Part shown: piece after piece, positions 1-11,163 of the stretch | Layout: each line of letters starts with the position of its first letter | Position numbering within the stretch: position 1 is the first letter of the stretch | Source of the DNA: Galdieria sulphuraria | Taxonomy: Eukaryota; Rhodophyta; Bangiophyceae; Galdieriales; Galdieriaceae | Length of the DNA stretch: 64,000 nucleotides | Assembly (NCBI RefSeq): GCF_000341285.1 | Contig: NW_005178462.1 | Location: 131,890 to 195,889, forward strand | Direction: 5' to 3' | Notes under the pieces: generated by a model | What the model was told of the DNA's origin: nothing | Seen by the model: the letters and a program-made list of their open reading frames with translations, nothing else | The model's database searches: none | Made by a program: the position numbers and the translations under genes

Positions 1-898
1 CAACCGTTTCAAAAACACTAGTCGCTCCAATAGATAGAGCAAAAATTCTGTTGCAGGTTCAACCTCTTACTCCTTTACCTTCATATGCTCGCTATCGAAC
101 AGGGATGGAAGCCCTCAAAAGTAGGTCGTTGAACTTTCCAACTTACACTGCTCAAGTTGGATAGGAATTCCAAGGGAACAAGGATTTTGGGCTTATTGGA
201 GAGGAAATGGAGTAAATCTCCTAAGAAGTATACCAGGTTCTGGCTTCAAGTTATTCCTGTATGAATACTTTAAAAATCAAGTGTTTCTACCCAAGAACAG
301 ATCCTATGATGGATTTGACTTGATATTGCGGAAAGTAGGCTCCGGAGTTTTGGCTGGTACTAGTGCAGTACTTATCTTTTATCCTTTGGATCTCGTAAGG
401 ACGCGTTTTGCTGCGGATGTTTCTCGCCAAGGGATTTCCAGAGAATATGCATCAATACTGGACTGCACGAAACAGATTGCTCGCAAGGAAGGTTTTTTTG
501 GACTGTATAGTGGAGTAGGCACTTCAGTATTCGGTATGATGCCTTACATTGCAACTGCATTTATCACATACGATCTCCTAAAGACATTTGTTCCAGAAGA
601 GGATAAAATATGGATGCATGTTCATATATCAAAATTGTCTTTAAGTGCCTTGACCGGTGTGATTGCGCAATCGATTACTTATCCTTTTGATACGGTCAGA
701 CGTCGAATGCAAATGAATTCACGTTCTGGTTTGAAGAAATACAAATCCATTTTAGACTGCATACTTTCCATGTGGAGGAATGAAGGTTTTCGGAGTTTCT
801 ATCGTGGAACTATGATGAACATGTTGAAAACTATTCCGGGTATAAGCATCCAAATTTATGCTTATGACTTACTTAAGGACTATACACAACAAGACTGA
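1..898 (+). CDS. Mitochondrial carrier (SLC25), ADP/ATP-carrier-like, 5' partial
   Basis: The gene runs off the left edge, and reading is open from about base 3. A short intron (about 131-174) joins the first repeat, with signature APIDRAKILLQVQ, to the sequence REQGFWAYWRGNG. Two more carrier repeats follow, with signatures YPLDLVRTRFAADV and YPFDTVRRRMQM. This is the three-repeat, six-helix SLC25 fold of the inner mitochondrial membrane. The repeats resemble ADP/ATP carriers most closely (RTR.AADV in repeat 2, PFDTVRRRM in repeat 3). However, the diagnostic RRRMMM hexapeptide reads RRRMQM, so substrate assignment is not secure; a CoA or other nucleotide carrier is possible. The reading frame ends at TGA 896-898. 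The next gene converges on it from the minus strand. Confidence 0.88.
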
Positions 899-1144
899 AG
901 GAAACGGGGTCGTTGATAAGTACGGTTTTTCTACAATTTTGGTGTATCGAAAGTCTGCATAGACGAATACGGAAATATAGAGTGGACACGCTTAAATTGG
1001 CCACTAGGCTACTTTAACAAAAAAACAGTTGCCGAAATACATTCAGTTAAACACAAATTTTGTTGTCCTTTTTGTTCAGAAAGGACACCCAAACAACTAG
1101 TGCTTCGTAAACAAGCTTCTTATTTCCGCTACTAAACAAAGCTG

Positions 1145-1837
1145 TCATTCTTCGTCTTCATATTTGGGAATTCCGTTATGATTCCATTGATGAACCATAC
1201 TTTTCCCATAAGCATTGAAACTTCTGATGTGTTCTTCCTCCTCTTCCGGTTCGTAAATGATGTAAGACAAACCTAAGTGCACAAGAATTACTACAGAAAC
1301 TTACAACTTTGAAACAAATCATATGCACCATAACGTCTTGCATATTCTATAGCCGATTCTCTATCAGGAAAATAAACAGCAGTTTGAGAAAGCGGGTCAC
1401 CAGTACTAGTCCAACCCTAATAAGACTCAGTAAAAGGCAATAAAGAAACAAAAATGGGTACCATTAAAGGATTCGTCCAACGATCTCCTTCTTCAAGCTT
1501 CTCAAACTCTAGTTTCCAAACGGCATACTTCGAGCCTCTTCCTTGTTGTGTGGCTGTCCTAAAGAAAACTTTCATTGAATCTGACCATAAACCTGTTCTA
1601 AGCGTGCCTTGGAGGTTTATAAATTTTAACTCTTCGTTTCAAATGTTTCTCAGGCACACCAGATATGACTCCTAGGGAATCGACAGAGTCTATTTGAGGT
1701 TGCGCATCAGATTCGACTACAGGGTCCGGAACGGCTTTCTCTGCAGGTTTAGTGACTGCTGAGTGCTCGAAAAATTTCTGGTTGTAACGATTGCGAGAAA
1801 ACACTTTCCTCGCAAGTTGTTTCCCAAGAGCTAACAT
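1145..1837 (-). CDS. NDUFS4: NADH dehydrogenase (ubiquinone) iron-sulfur protein 4, complex I 18 kDa accessory subunit
   Basis: The spliced protein contains KIYKPPRTATQQG, VWKLEFE, RWTNPLMGWTSTGDPLSQT and a C-terminal HQWNHNGIPKYEDEE. This is the order of the NDUFS4 family (plant PARTATQQG, WENPLMGWTSTGDP). The subunit stabilises the NADH-oxidising arm of mitochondrial complex I. I chose the ATG at 1837 because the sequence MLALGKQLARKVFSRN looks like a mitochondrial presequence. Three introns are inferred. The first has a GC donor (1559-1607), the second is about 45 nt (about 1400-1444), and the third is only 32 nt (1273-1304). Without the GC donor the frame meets a TAG and the conserved RTATQQG is lost. 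The upstream neighbour on this strand is CKS1. Confidence 0.9.
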
Positions 1838-2014
1838 GAGCGGTCTTCTGCACAATACCAAAAAAATTGGGACAAACCACAACAAGTTACACACATTTAT
1901 CTATTCCTACTCCATCTAAGCAACTTTTGTTTTATTGCAACTCATTAACCAAGAAAGAATCCACTAAGATAACGACAAGAGATTTCCAGTTGAGTGGCAC
2001 TTTGTTATTTAGTT

Positions 2015-2372
2015 TTATGGGAGAACGTCCACCGGTCTCTGCTCTTGGCTCTGCTGTTGCTTACTAACTATGTTGTTTTGCGTCTGTTGTGTGTCTGTTT
2101 GCTTAGGTCTTCTGAAAAGTAATATATTTGGCTCCGGACGATGGATTGCATAGTGCACCCAGCCTCTTGATTGTTGAACTCCGAGACCACGCCATTCTGC
2201 TTCCGACAACAGCCTGTTTTTTGGGAGTAGTTTTGCTATATCTGGGGGTAGAATAACGTGCCTATATACCCGTTTGAGATTGAGTTCGAAGATACTAAAA
2301 GCTTTTATAGTACCTATACTCATATGTATCGTCGTAATATTTCTCTGAATATTGTATTTGCTGCGAAGGCAT
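2015..2372 (-). CDS. CKS1: Cyclin-dependent kinase regulatory subunit CKS1
   Basis: One 52-nt intron (2262-2313) joins [20 protein letters not shown] to [38 protein letters not shown] and LLFRRP follow. These are the hallmark segments of Cks1/Suc1 proteins, which bind CDKs and phosphothreonine sites and help target substrates such as CDK inhibitors. The conserved core is complete. A glutamine-rich tail of about 30 residues ([18 protein letters not shown]) extends past the usual end, as yeast Cks1 also does with its polyglutamine tail. It is divergent to eIF3a across a 475-bp spacer. Confidence 0.95.
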
Positions 2373-2847
2373 TGACTCAAAATTTCAAATCTTTGGTTGA
2401 AAAGAATGGAATGCGGGTCTTTTGGAGAGTGATCGATGGATGGTCCTTATCGACTTTGCTTAATAGGAATTCTTCTCTGCAAGTGCAGTGAAAAGGAACG
2501 AAAAGTGAAAAATAATACTCAAGTTTTTTCTATGTATGACATCGTTTGAGAAATAATTGAAATGTAGTTCATACTGAAGGATTATTGTTGTTTTAACACT
2601 GTATACAGTTTCCCCAAGACACCTGAGATAGAATACTAGACTGTTTTTAGAGCCTATAGTACTGTCCAACGAAACTAGATGCACACTTTTTTATTTCAAA
2701 CCATCAACTTGCTTTATTCGTTCTCACAGACTCTCCGCTGACCTGCTGAAATGGTTATTACAATCCGAATGGATTGTAGCCTTAAAAATCGTCGCTATTT
2801 AGAGTTTGACGTGGTGCTCCGTCTAGTCTGTTTGTCTTACTTTTAGG
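2373..2847. other. Divergent spacer between CKS1 and eIF3a
   Basis: No convincing coding sequence was found on either strand. The pyrimidine-rich stretch ending TTTTAG at about 2841-2846, directly before the eIF3a ATG, looks like a 3' splice site. A 5'-UTR intron in eIF3a is therefore likely. The spacer must also hold the CKS1 promoter. No TATA box could be assigned. Confidence 0.4.
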
Positions 2848-5716
2848 ATGGGACCACGAGGAAAGAACAACTCCTTCGTTCCAAGAGGCATGAATATGCC
2901 TTACATGCAGCAATCACCTTTAGGAGTTCCGAAACCAGAAAACGCTTTGAATAGAGCTGAACGTGAGTATGTTATTTCTCCTTTTGAACTGTTCTCATCG
3001 AGTTGTTATGTAGAGCTCCTCAAAGTTGGACAACACATCGTTGCTCTTCAGACCCTTTACGATGTAATAACAGACTCGCAGAATCGAAGGAGACAGTGGA
3101 ACAAGTCTTTTGAAGGGGTCATGTTGAAGTTTGTAGAATTAGCGGTTGAACTGAAAAGAACGCTTATGATCAAAGAAGCTCTTCATAAGTACCGAGCTAT
3201 GTGCTCTCACGTTTATTCCCAGTCTTTAGAAACAGTCGTTCGGTATTTGATTCAAATTTCCCTGGCCAAGTTGCAAGCTGCTCACTCTTCAACCACAGTT
3301 TCAAGCAGAGTTTCGGAAGATTTGGACGACTCTAGTGAAACTCCATTCGCTCTGTTACTGGAAGCCGCAGGAACAGAGCAAACAAAAGAAAGAGCAGAGA
3401 GGCAAAACATTGTTCCTTGGATGAGATTCATATGGGAAATATATCGGATCGTATTAGATATTCTGAAAGGAAATTCTAAGTTGGAACTTTGTTATCACGA
3501 AATGGCAGAAAAGGCATTTACTTTTTGTCAGAGCGGTAAGAGACTTGTGGAGTTTCGCCGTCTGTGTGATATCCTCCGCCAACACTTGAATCAACTGATA
3601 AAATATCCACGCAACGCTTCAAATGATGTTCAACTATCAAATCCTGATACTGTTCAACGATTCCTTGAAACGCGTTTTGCGCAGTTGAACACGGCTGTGG
3701 AGTTGGAGTTGTGGCAAGAAGCTTATCGTACTTGTGAAGATATTCATACTTTAATAGGCCTTTCAAAAAAGGCTCTTAAGGCACAAATGATGGTCAACTA
3801 TTACAAGCGTCTCGTTGAGGTAAATTTTTGTAGTGCTTTAGTTTGAAAAGCTTGAAATTTTGTTTTTAGATTTTTCACGCCTCTGAGAATACGCTATATC
3901 ACGCATGTAGTTTATATCGTTTATATGTATTTCTGTTAAAACATCACAAGGGAGTTTCTGCTGATGAGTTGAAGACCATGGCATCGAAGTTGCTTTTGGC
4001 AGTATTTTGTATACCAGTCTACGACCAACATCGAGCACTCGTTGCTGATTATTTTTCGCAGTTGGACGCTGCAGGTTGGACCAATGATGGAAGTCGTCAA
4101 GCAAGGATGGCTGCATTACTGGGATACGCATCGTCTCCACTAAGAGAGACATTAGTAGCCGAAGTGCAGTCGAGGAGCGTATTGGATAATTGTGCTGAGG
4201 AACTTCGCAATTTACATGCCATATTGGAAACAGATGTAAATGCTTTACGCCTTGCAGACCGTTTAGAGCCAATCCTATCATTTATGGAGAAGGAGCCAGC
4301 TTATCAAGAGTATATAAAGCCACTTAAGAAAGTTGCAGCTTTTCGGTTATTACAACAGTTGTGTCTTTTATATGATTCAATGGATCTAGAGCGTCTGAAG
4401 AAGTTGGGAAAGTTCTGCAGTTATGATGAAATAGAAACTATAGCTTTAGAGGCATTGAAAGCAAGGGTTTTGCAAGTCCGAATCGATCATCGTCGTCATT
4501 GTATTTTGTTCGAGTCTAACTTGTTCGACACGGAGGTAACTGATTCAAAGTTGTCAGGATTTTGGAATTGAATTTTTCCTAGGAAATGCGTTCACACTTG
4601 AAGCTTCTTTCTTCGAGATTCCTTCGTTGTTTAGAGATGATTTCTCGAAAGGAAGGCAAACTACAATCCGAGTACGAGCAGAAGAATGAACTAATGAAGA
4701 AAGCTTTACAACAATATCAGCAGAATTCAGAAATAGAGCATTTACAAATTCTTTCAAGAAAAGGTATTATTGAACGAAGAAAGGAAGAGCAAGAGAAGAG
4801 AATTGCTCAGGCGGAACATGAGGCAAGAACGCAAGCTTCTCTTGAACAACAAAGGAAAGAAGAAGAAGAGCGAAGGAAAGTTCAAGAAGATGCGAAACGC
4901 AGGACTGTAGAAAGGCTTGAAAGGGAAATGAAAGAACGTGACAAGGTAAATAGTCGTCCAATGTGTTATGTTGCCTGTTTTTGATAAGTTTGGGTTAAGG
5001 CTGAAATCAGTAAGCTGAAAAAGGAGTTGACGGAACAAGGTGCAGTTGATATTGAAGAGGAAGAATTGAACAATGCAGAATACCTTATGATCAAGAAGAA
5101 AGAAGCAGAACTTAAGCAAAGAAGAGAAATAGAACGACGATTGCAGAGTTATGCAAAGAAGTTGGATTACACCGATCGAGCTTTAAGAGAAGAGCAATGG
5201 AGCTTACTGAAGGAGAAGCACCGAAAAGACTCGGAACAGTTTGTGAAAACTGCGCAAGAAACAGCACAGAAAATAGTAGAAAATGCTAGAAAGCGTCACG
5301 AAGAAGATCTAAAAGACAAAGCTTTGTATTTATCCATCGAAGATGAACGACAGCAATTAACAGCACAACTGAGGAACCATGCACGGCAATTATTTGAAGA
5401 ATGGAGAAGAACAGAAGAAGAACGACAAAGGAAAGAAAAGGATGAAGAGGAAGCAGCCAAAGCGACAGAAAGTCTGGAGAACAATGTCAATGGAACCAAA
5501 GAAATATCACAGAAGAATACTTCTGATAACATTTCCACATCAAAGGAACTTTCTGGTAGAGATGGAAGAGAAGTCCCGGAAGTTGTAGGCCCGGAGAAAG
5601 CAGAAGAAACCAAATCTTCGACGGAAGCACCGACTAGTCGACCTATGACTTGGTCAGAGAAGATAAAAGCCAAGCGTATGCAACAAGAAAAGCAAAAACT
5701 TGGAGGTCAACAATAA
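2848..5716 (+). CDS. EIF3A: Eukaryotic translation initiation factor 3 subunit A (eIF3a/TIF32)
   Basis: The protein has about 905 residues in four exons. Introns lie at about 3820-3869, 4535-4583 and 4946-5000, each GT-AG. The N-terminal part has the helical PCI-type repeats of eIF3a (PENALNRAEREYV, DVITDSQNRRRQW, RSHLKLLSSRF). From roughly residue 560 the chain is a long, charged Glu/Arg/Lys-rich coiled coil (ERRKEEQEKRIAQAEHEAR and similar), then an acidic low-complexity tail ending KLGGQQ. eIF3a is the scaffold of eIF3, which binds the 40S subunit during scanning. Its length is close to yeast TIF32 and much shorter than the animal protein, whose C-terminal repeats are absent here. The ATG at 2848 follows a probable UTR splice acceptor. 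Confidence 0.95.
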
Positions 5717-6108
5717 AACTGTCGTGGATTAGACTTGGCTTTATACATTTCAACGAGTTCATAGTTGGAAAGGTTTCTGCATTTCTTATTTATGTTTTTT
5801 TTCAGTTCTCTTGTTGCGGTGAAGAACAATCACTTAGTTGTACTGTGCAAATAGATATTTTCCAACTTCAGTTTCACACCTAAAGTTACGATACATTGTC
5901 TGCAATTTTTATTCTCAATAGGTTTTAAGTGAGAAGTATTTGGAGCATAGTCTTTGTCAAAAGATTTCAAGATAAATATGCTCAGTTGTGCAATTTGTCA
6001 AACGACAAGTGTTATTGCATCTTATATCTCTCTCATGCAGTAACTGGATGGAAAATGTAAACCAATATTTGAATCAAAAGCATTCCAAAAAATTTCCGAA
6101 GAAGAATT
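5717..6108. other. Spacer between eIF3a and COX16
   Basis: This AT-rich sequence carries only short, unsupported open frames. It should contain the eIF3a 3' UTR and the COX16 promoter. No RNA gene was recognised. Confidence 0.3.
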
Positions 6109-6490
6109 ATGTTAGAAAGGGTTCCTTCCCATGTTTACAAAGTAGGCCTACCCTTTATTACCTTCCTTCTTGGTGGTTTATACGGCATGGCTTATATAAT
6201 GGAAGGCAGAGTAGAGGTAAGTTAAGATAGCTAGAAAACTTATAAAGGAACTTATATGGCCAATATGCAGGTGAAAGAAGCCAGGGATCGTTTGGAGGGA
6301 TTCCCGAAGGAACTAGCGGAAGAACTAAAAGTGGATATTTCTAAGAAGAAAAAGATATCTTTGGAGGAAGAATATGAGGTATGCATCGTTCTCAGGGAAT
6401 AACTTCAAAGTTGAAAAAAGAAAACTTTAGAAAGCAAAACAACTGGCGTCGGCAGACTACGAGAATAAACCAGTTCCCAAAAGAAACTGA
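6109..6490 (+). CDS. COX16: Cytochrome c oxidase assembly factor COX16
   Basis: This small gene has three exons and encodes about 91 residues. Introns are at about 6220-6271 (GTAAGT...TGCAG) and 6379-6431 (GTATGC...TTTAG). The protein starts MLERVPSHVYKVGLPF and has one hydrophobic segment (FITFLLGGLYGMAYI). It contains the family signature KKISLEEEYEKAK, matching the KISLESEYEKIK of animal COX16, and ends NKPVPKRN. COX16 is an inner-membrane factor that helps mature COX2 and assemble complex IV. The ATG at 6109 is chosen because an in-frame stop lies about 40 bases upstream. The gene is too short and too interrupted to show as one long frame. COX18, another COX2 biogenesis factor, is encoded 17 kb away. 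Confidence 0.82.
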
Positions 6491-6632
6491 AGTTTATGGG
6501 TAACGAGAGACATTGAGACTTTGGACCTAATTCACCTTTTCATACCAGAAATTTGCCTACACACAAAGGGAAAACTATCATACGAAATTTTTGAATTTTA
6601 CAAGTACCAAACACTCAAATAGAAAGTAGGCC

Positions 6633-9600
6633 TTACCGTTCTTCTTGACAGTCTGAGTCACACCAGACTCGTGAAGAAAAGCTTCTTATCAGTTCGTCGC
6701 TGTACACTTCGCCAATTCTTTCTTGATCAAACCGAGCAAGTATCTGAAAATAAAAGTAATGAAAAAGCAATCATTTCTTCGACCAAATAGAGTACCTGTT
6801 CTATTTCTTCATCGGAAACTTCAGCCTCTTGCATTGCCTGCCTTAATAAATGCTTTGCAAATTTGTGTGAGTCCTCGGCAGATAAGGATTTGGGAGTATC
6901 TGCTGCTCTTTCATGCATATCAGAGTCAGAATATCCTCTTCGATATGCTTTACTTAAAGGTTTCCGTTTCACATTCTTTCATTACGAGTCAATGCGAATT
7001 CACTCGTTCCAAGTAGTAAACACTGACCTTCAAATGATCCAGATCTCGCAGGACACGATGTGTCAAGTCCTCGACAACTTGTGAAGGAAGACTTTGTCCC
7101 AAAGAATGACGAAAATTCTCCTATCCAAAAGAGAAATAAAAAATTGATATTATACCCAAAACAGAGACTCACAACTAGACGCATTTGTGCATCTCTTTGT
7201 GACGAAGATGCATTCATTGCTTGCGAACTTGTTGCATGGTCAGAGTCTATTTCCATTTCTGCCAATAACTCAGCAGCTGCTGCTTTAAGTTGTTCTTGAG
7301 CAATGACTTGTGTAGCATCACCTGATCCTGCATTCAAGTTCAATTCTCGTGGTCCTCCATCATCTCTTATAGTTCGAGATGAATGCTGCAACTCCCACTG
7401 ATCATACGCATCAGTCGCAAAATGAACGATTGCTACACTTCCAATTGCTGCTATGGCACCAAGTTGTGTACCAAAAGTTTCGGTTGCTCGAGTCGAAATA
7501 TATTCTCTCAAACTCTCCAAAGCGTCTGAACGTCCATTGCGCATCATCGTCTAACCACAAAGTTTGAAAAAAAAATAAATGGATCGTTCTTTAGTTCTTT
7601 ACCGCTAAAGTATAAGTCATTTCTCCTGCTACTTGATAACTCCAAGAACGACAAGTACTTTCAAATTCTTCATCAGAGTAAACATCTATTTCCAGCAGAT
7701 AGTGAAATAAGTTCTCGAGATGTTTTTTCACGATGGGCACCATCTTGTTACGAATCTCCTGGAAGAGATACACTTTAATATTAAGATACTTAAAGTGTCA
7801 CTTCTTACGGTTTCTGTAAGTCTTTCTTGAACATTTGGAAGATTATTGAATCTCTCCAATTCCGGACCTATCTCGTTATCGACAATCCTCTCAACAACGT
7901 CACGAATCTTGCATAACCTATTTAGTGAAATAAACAATGAAGGAAGCTATTCCTACTTGAACTGATAAGTCTCCTTCACCGGGGAAAATCTGAGTTAATA
8001 ACTGTTCTCGAACTGGCCTACGAATTCGCCTAATGCAACTCGTGTTCCCTTGAGACAGTCCGATGAGGTCTAAGAAGGACAGCTGATCTCCTACAATGCC
8101 AATTATTCTTTCCATGATGCTTGCTTCTTCCATTTGGTCCCCTTCTTTAAAGTAAAAAGTTATTTTACACAACTAATTATTTACATACGAGAGATAAACG
8201 AGCGAAGAACACTGCTAACTGAAGGTAATCCAACATCATTGTTGGGGCCTTGTGAAACTAAGTGAGGATTGGCTCTGGAAGCTGCAAGAGATTGTTGAAA
8301 CGATGACAATAGTTGATTGACCAAGTTCATCTATTTAAGGAAAAAGTGATTTAGATCAAACGAAACACAAGTAAAACATGGAACTTACAAAGAATCCTGC
8401 ATCTGTTTGAGTACCTTCCGTTGTATTCGTGTCACTGTTGGTTTGTGCTGAAGCTTGCGAGACAAATATATTTGGACTACGATCTGATGTTGGCTGATTT
8501 GAAGTATTTGCGTTTATCGGAGTACCTATGAAAGACATTTTAGTCCTTCGAAGAATGATTGGTTGCCATACCAAGATTATCGATATGAATAAACCCTTGT
8601 GCATTAACTCCACTTGTTGCAGACGAAAACATTTGTTGCATCATGTTCGTGATTTGAGGAGCAAAAGACTGCAATATATTCTGTAACATTTGCTGTTGTG
8701 GTTGCGGTTCATTTGTGTTTTCTGCAAAAACTAAATAAGATGCGTGGTAAGAAATCTATTCGAGCTTATACCTCTATTCACATTGTTCGCCTGAGTTGAT
8801 TGCATCGAATTAGTAAATGCACGTGAGCCACTCAGTATTTGTGAAAATAATGGAACAAATAAAGACAAGGTTGTAGTTACACGAGACGAAATTCCTCGAA
8901 TGGAATCAGTTTCATTAGTATTCCTTTGAGACTCCAAGTTCATGATCATAGACTCCAAAAAGCGCTCAAGTAGACGACAACTGCTTAACAAGCCTTGTAA
9001 AATTATCAAATATGCACTGATCTATCTCACATGGGTTAACAAACTTCGAAAGGCAACTTAGCTTTAAAGACTTGCCGTGTTGGAAGGTAACTGTTGGGGA
9101 AAGGTTGGGTCATCTGGTTGTGTCTGTGAGACTTGCTGTTGCAATTGTTGATAGATTTGACGCGCGGAATGAAACGTGTTTCTCAGGATCTTAAAATAGA
9201 GTTTCCAACAACAATTCAAAATAACCATAACAAAATGTTACCTGTTCTATATTTTGTGGCTGGGCATTTTGACCAGAAAACTGCGAACGACTTTGAGCAA
9301 ACCTCATCATTTGTTGAATAGATTGGATGATGGAACCGGCAACTCCAGTAATCTCTTCTGAACCTATAGGTATGTTCATAGAACCAATAAAAACCGATGC
9401 TCCCCTTGGAATGCCCTTGAAAAGATTTATGAGAATAAAACTAATAAGAAGAGACAAAATTACCATTCCCTCTGAAGGCACTTCGTTGGACGAGACGTTG
9501 CTGTCAGCAGTTCTCGAAGTACTTTCCGTCCCTGAGGACACTGGTCGGGAAACCAAATGCAAAGCATTCCCTTGCTCAACTTTATAGTCGCCGAGGGTAC

Positions 9601-9828
9601 GGTCATCACTCAAAACTCGTCCTCGAAATATAACTCTTTGTCTTTCCGAAGGAATTCCTGTCAACTCCACTAGTCTTTGTTTCAGTTGTAGAACACTGGT
9701 GTCCTTCATAGAACAATAAGTAAACAAACACAAGACAAGTATAAGATAATTACGTTGGTTACAGAGACTTCATATTCTGTAGAGTCCAAAGTCTTTATTT
9801 TTACGGAAAAGGAAGCCGTATGACTCAT
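6633..9828 (-). CDS. BAG6/scythe-like protein with N-terminal ubiquitin-like domain
   Basis: The first exon encodes MSHTASFSVKIKTLDSTEYE. It is spliced to a ubiquitin-like segment (SVLQLKQRLVELTGIPSERQ, VIFRGRVLSDDRTLGDYKV, GNALHLVSR). About ten short exons follow, rich in Gln, Asn and Ser, and then helical segments (LQLFVPLFSQIL-like, GIVGDQLSFLDLIGLSQGN, EFESTCRSW). The C-terminus ends near EAEVSDEEIEQ, SRVWCDSDCQEER. A ubiquitin-like head, a long disordered middle and a helical tail are the layout of BAG6 and the plant CIP73 proteins. BAG6 holds exposed hydrophobic segments of tail-anchored or misfolded proteins and passes them to GET3 or the proteasome. Many introns are inferred and exon edges are approximate. 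The ATG at 9828 lies only 24 bases after the stop of the upstream DUF1995 gene. Confidence 0.72.
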
Positions 9829-9852
9829 TTCCTCCAATCTTAAGTCTTTTCG

Positions 9853-11163
9853 TTAACCTTTTGAATACCNCTTTAGAAAATCAACAAAGGATTGAAACCA
9901 ATTCTTCCTTTGCGTTCCAAAGGTTTTCTTTTGAACGGACTTTAGAAATATTTCTTGAATAGTGTCATCATTAGGCTTATTCTCAAAGGTTCTCAACAAC
10001 CTATGCATGTTCAGTTGTCGAAATATTCGAATAATCATCAGTTGAATATGTACCTATAAGGAGCTTCCTCTGAAGAACTGTTTTCATCAGAGTTCGCTGT
10101 ATCCAACCAAACACTCCAACGGAATGGATATTGACGAACTACGACTCCCTTGTTTTGAGCTCAATATAACTCAGAGTAACGACTTGCAATGAAGCTCTTA
10201 CCCACGTATATACCCGAAGAAAATAAATCGACTCAAATGTGCTCAGGAACTGTTGTCGAAGCTGTCTTGCATTAAAACCTAGACCTGAACAAAGATTATC
10301 ACAATAAAAAGTTGTCCATGGTTAGCTCACCTGTTGCTCCCATATCCACTAGTTTAGGATTGATAAGTATGATTGGACGAGCATCTTTACTTAAGAATGG
10401 TGACTCTCTGTTGACGATTTGTTCCATAGCTTCCACATCAACAGCAGATGGACATATCTATACACAATCATTCCCTTGGAAACATTTCTAGTAAAGAAGA
10501 CTTACCATAATCAACCAATCTTGGCTACTGTCCTTTCCAGAATATGATCCAAAACTCAAAAACGAACACTTGGAAATATTCCAATCCTTTCTTGCAAAGG
10601 CCGCACTTCCTTCATCAGGGAACAAAAGCTAAAGATGTCCAAACTACGTAAACTTGAATAGATAAATACAATGAAAACTGCCAACCGTTGTAGTAGTCTG
10701 CCAATTTCGACTTTCTATCACCCTCAGTAACTCACGTAAAAATGGAACAGCGTTTTTAAATGTCGTATACGTTGAATCACCTTGTTCAAAGTCTATATCA
10801 ATCAATAGTCTTTTATAGCCTGCCTCTGTGGCCGCTATTAACTAGATTATCTCAACTTTTGATGGAAAAAGTATAAACTCCAGAACCTACGGCAGAAAGG
10901 CTGTTCTCAGATAAGCGAGTTAAAGAATTCGGTATAGGTGAAACGACTTCGCCTTGATCAGGAAGGCCACTTTCTTGCGAAAGGAAAGTTTGGTTAGCGG
11001 ATATCTGCCTACTGTTTTGTATTCCACGGTTCCTGAGGATTCTACGATTCCATATCGACAATTTAATATACCAGTAACCTCTACTGCAAGCTAATATGCG
11101 GCAGTGGCAAGAACCTGTTGATTGTTGGAATAGGATGCTTTGAAAAGAAATTTTTCTTTCCAT
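9853..11163 (-). CDS. DUF1995 domain protein (LPA3-like), probably plastid
   Basis: Exons on the minus strand give AATEAGYKRLLIDIDFEQGD, VPFLRELLRVIESRNWQ, LLFPDEGSAAFARKDW, CPSAVDVEAMEQIV, PIILINPKLVDMG, FNARQLRQQFLSTFESIYFL and RQYPFRWSVWL. This is the order of the DUF1995 family of cyanobacteria and plastids, including Arabidopsis LPA3, which is involved in photosystem II accumulation. The N-terminal roughly 90 residues (MERKISFQSILFQQ...) have the Ser/Arg-rich look of a plastid transit peptide. Two weak spots exist. The join between transit region and domain (10845-10890) cannot be read cleanly, and an undetermined base (n) sits at 9870, six codons before the stop. The last exon ends YSKG. 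Confidence 0.72.

Noticed and set aside
2460-2684. 74-codon minus-strand frame upstream of CKS1
   Set aside because: Low-complexity, hydrophobic and AT-driven; the CKS1 start is fully explained without it.
4754-5119. Minus-strand frame rich in Phe and Leu, looking like a membrane protein
   Set aside because: It is the antisense shadow of the Lys/Glu-rich coiled coil of eIF3a; GAA/AAG codons read as TTC/CTT on the other strand.
5296-5673. 125-codon minus-strand Ser/Phe-rich frame
   Set aside because: It is antisense to the eIF3a C-terminal exon and has no independent motif.
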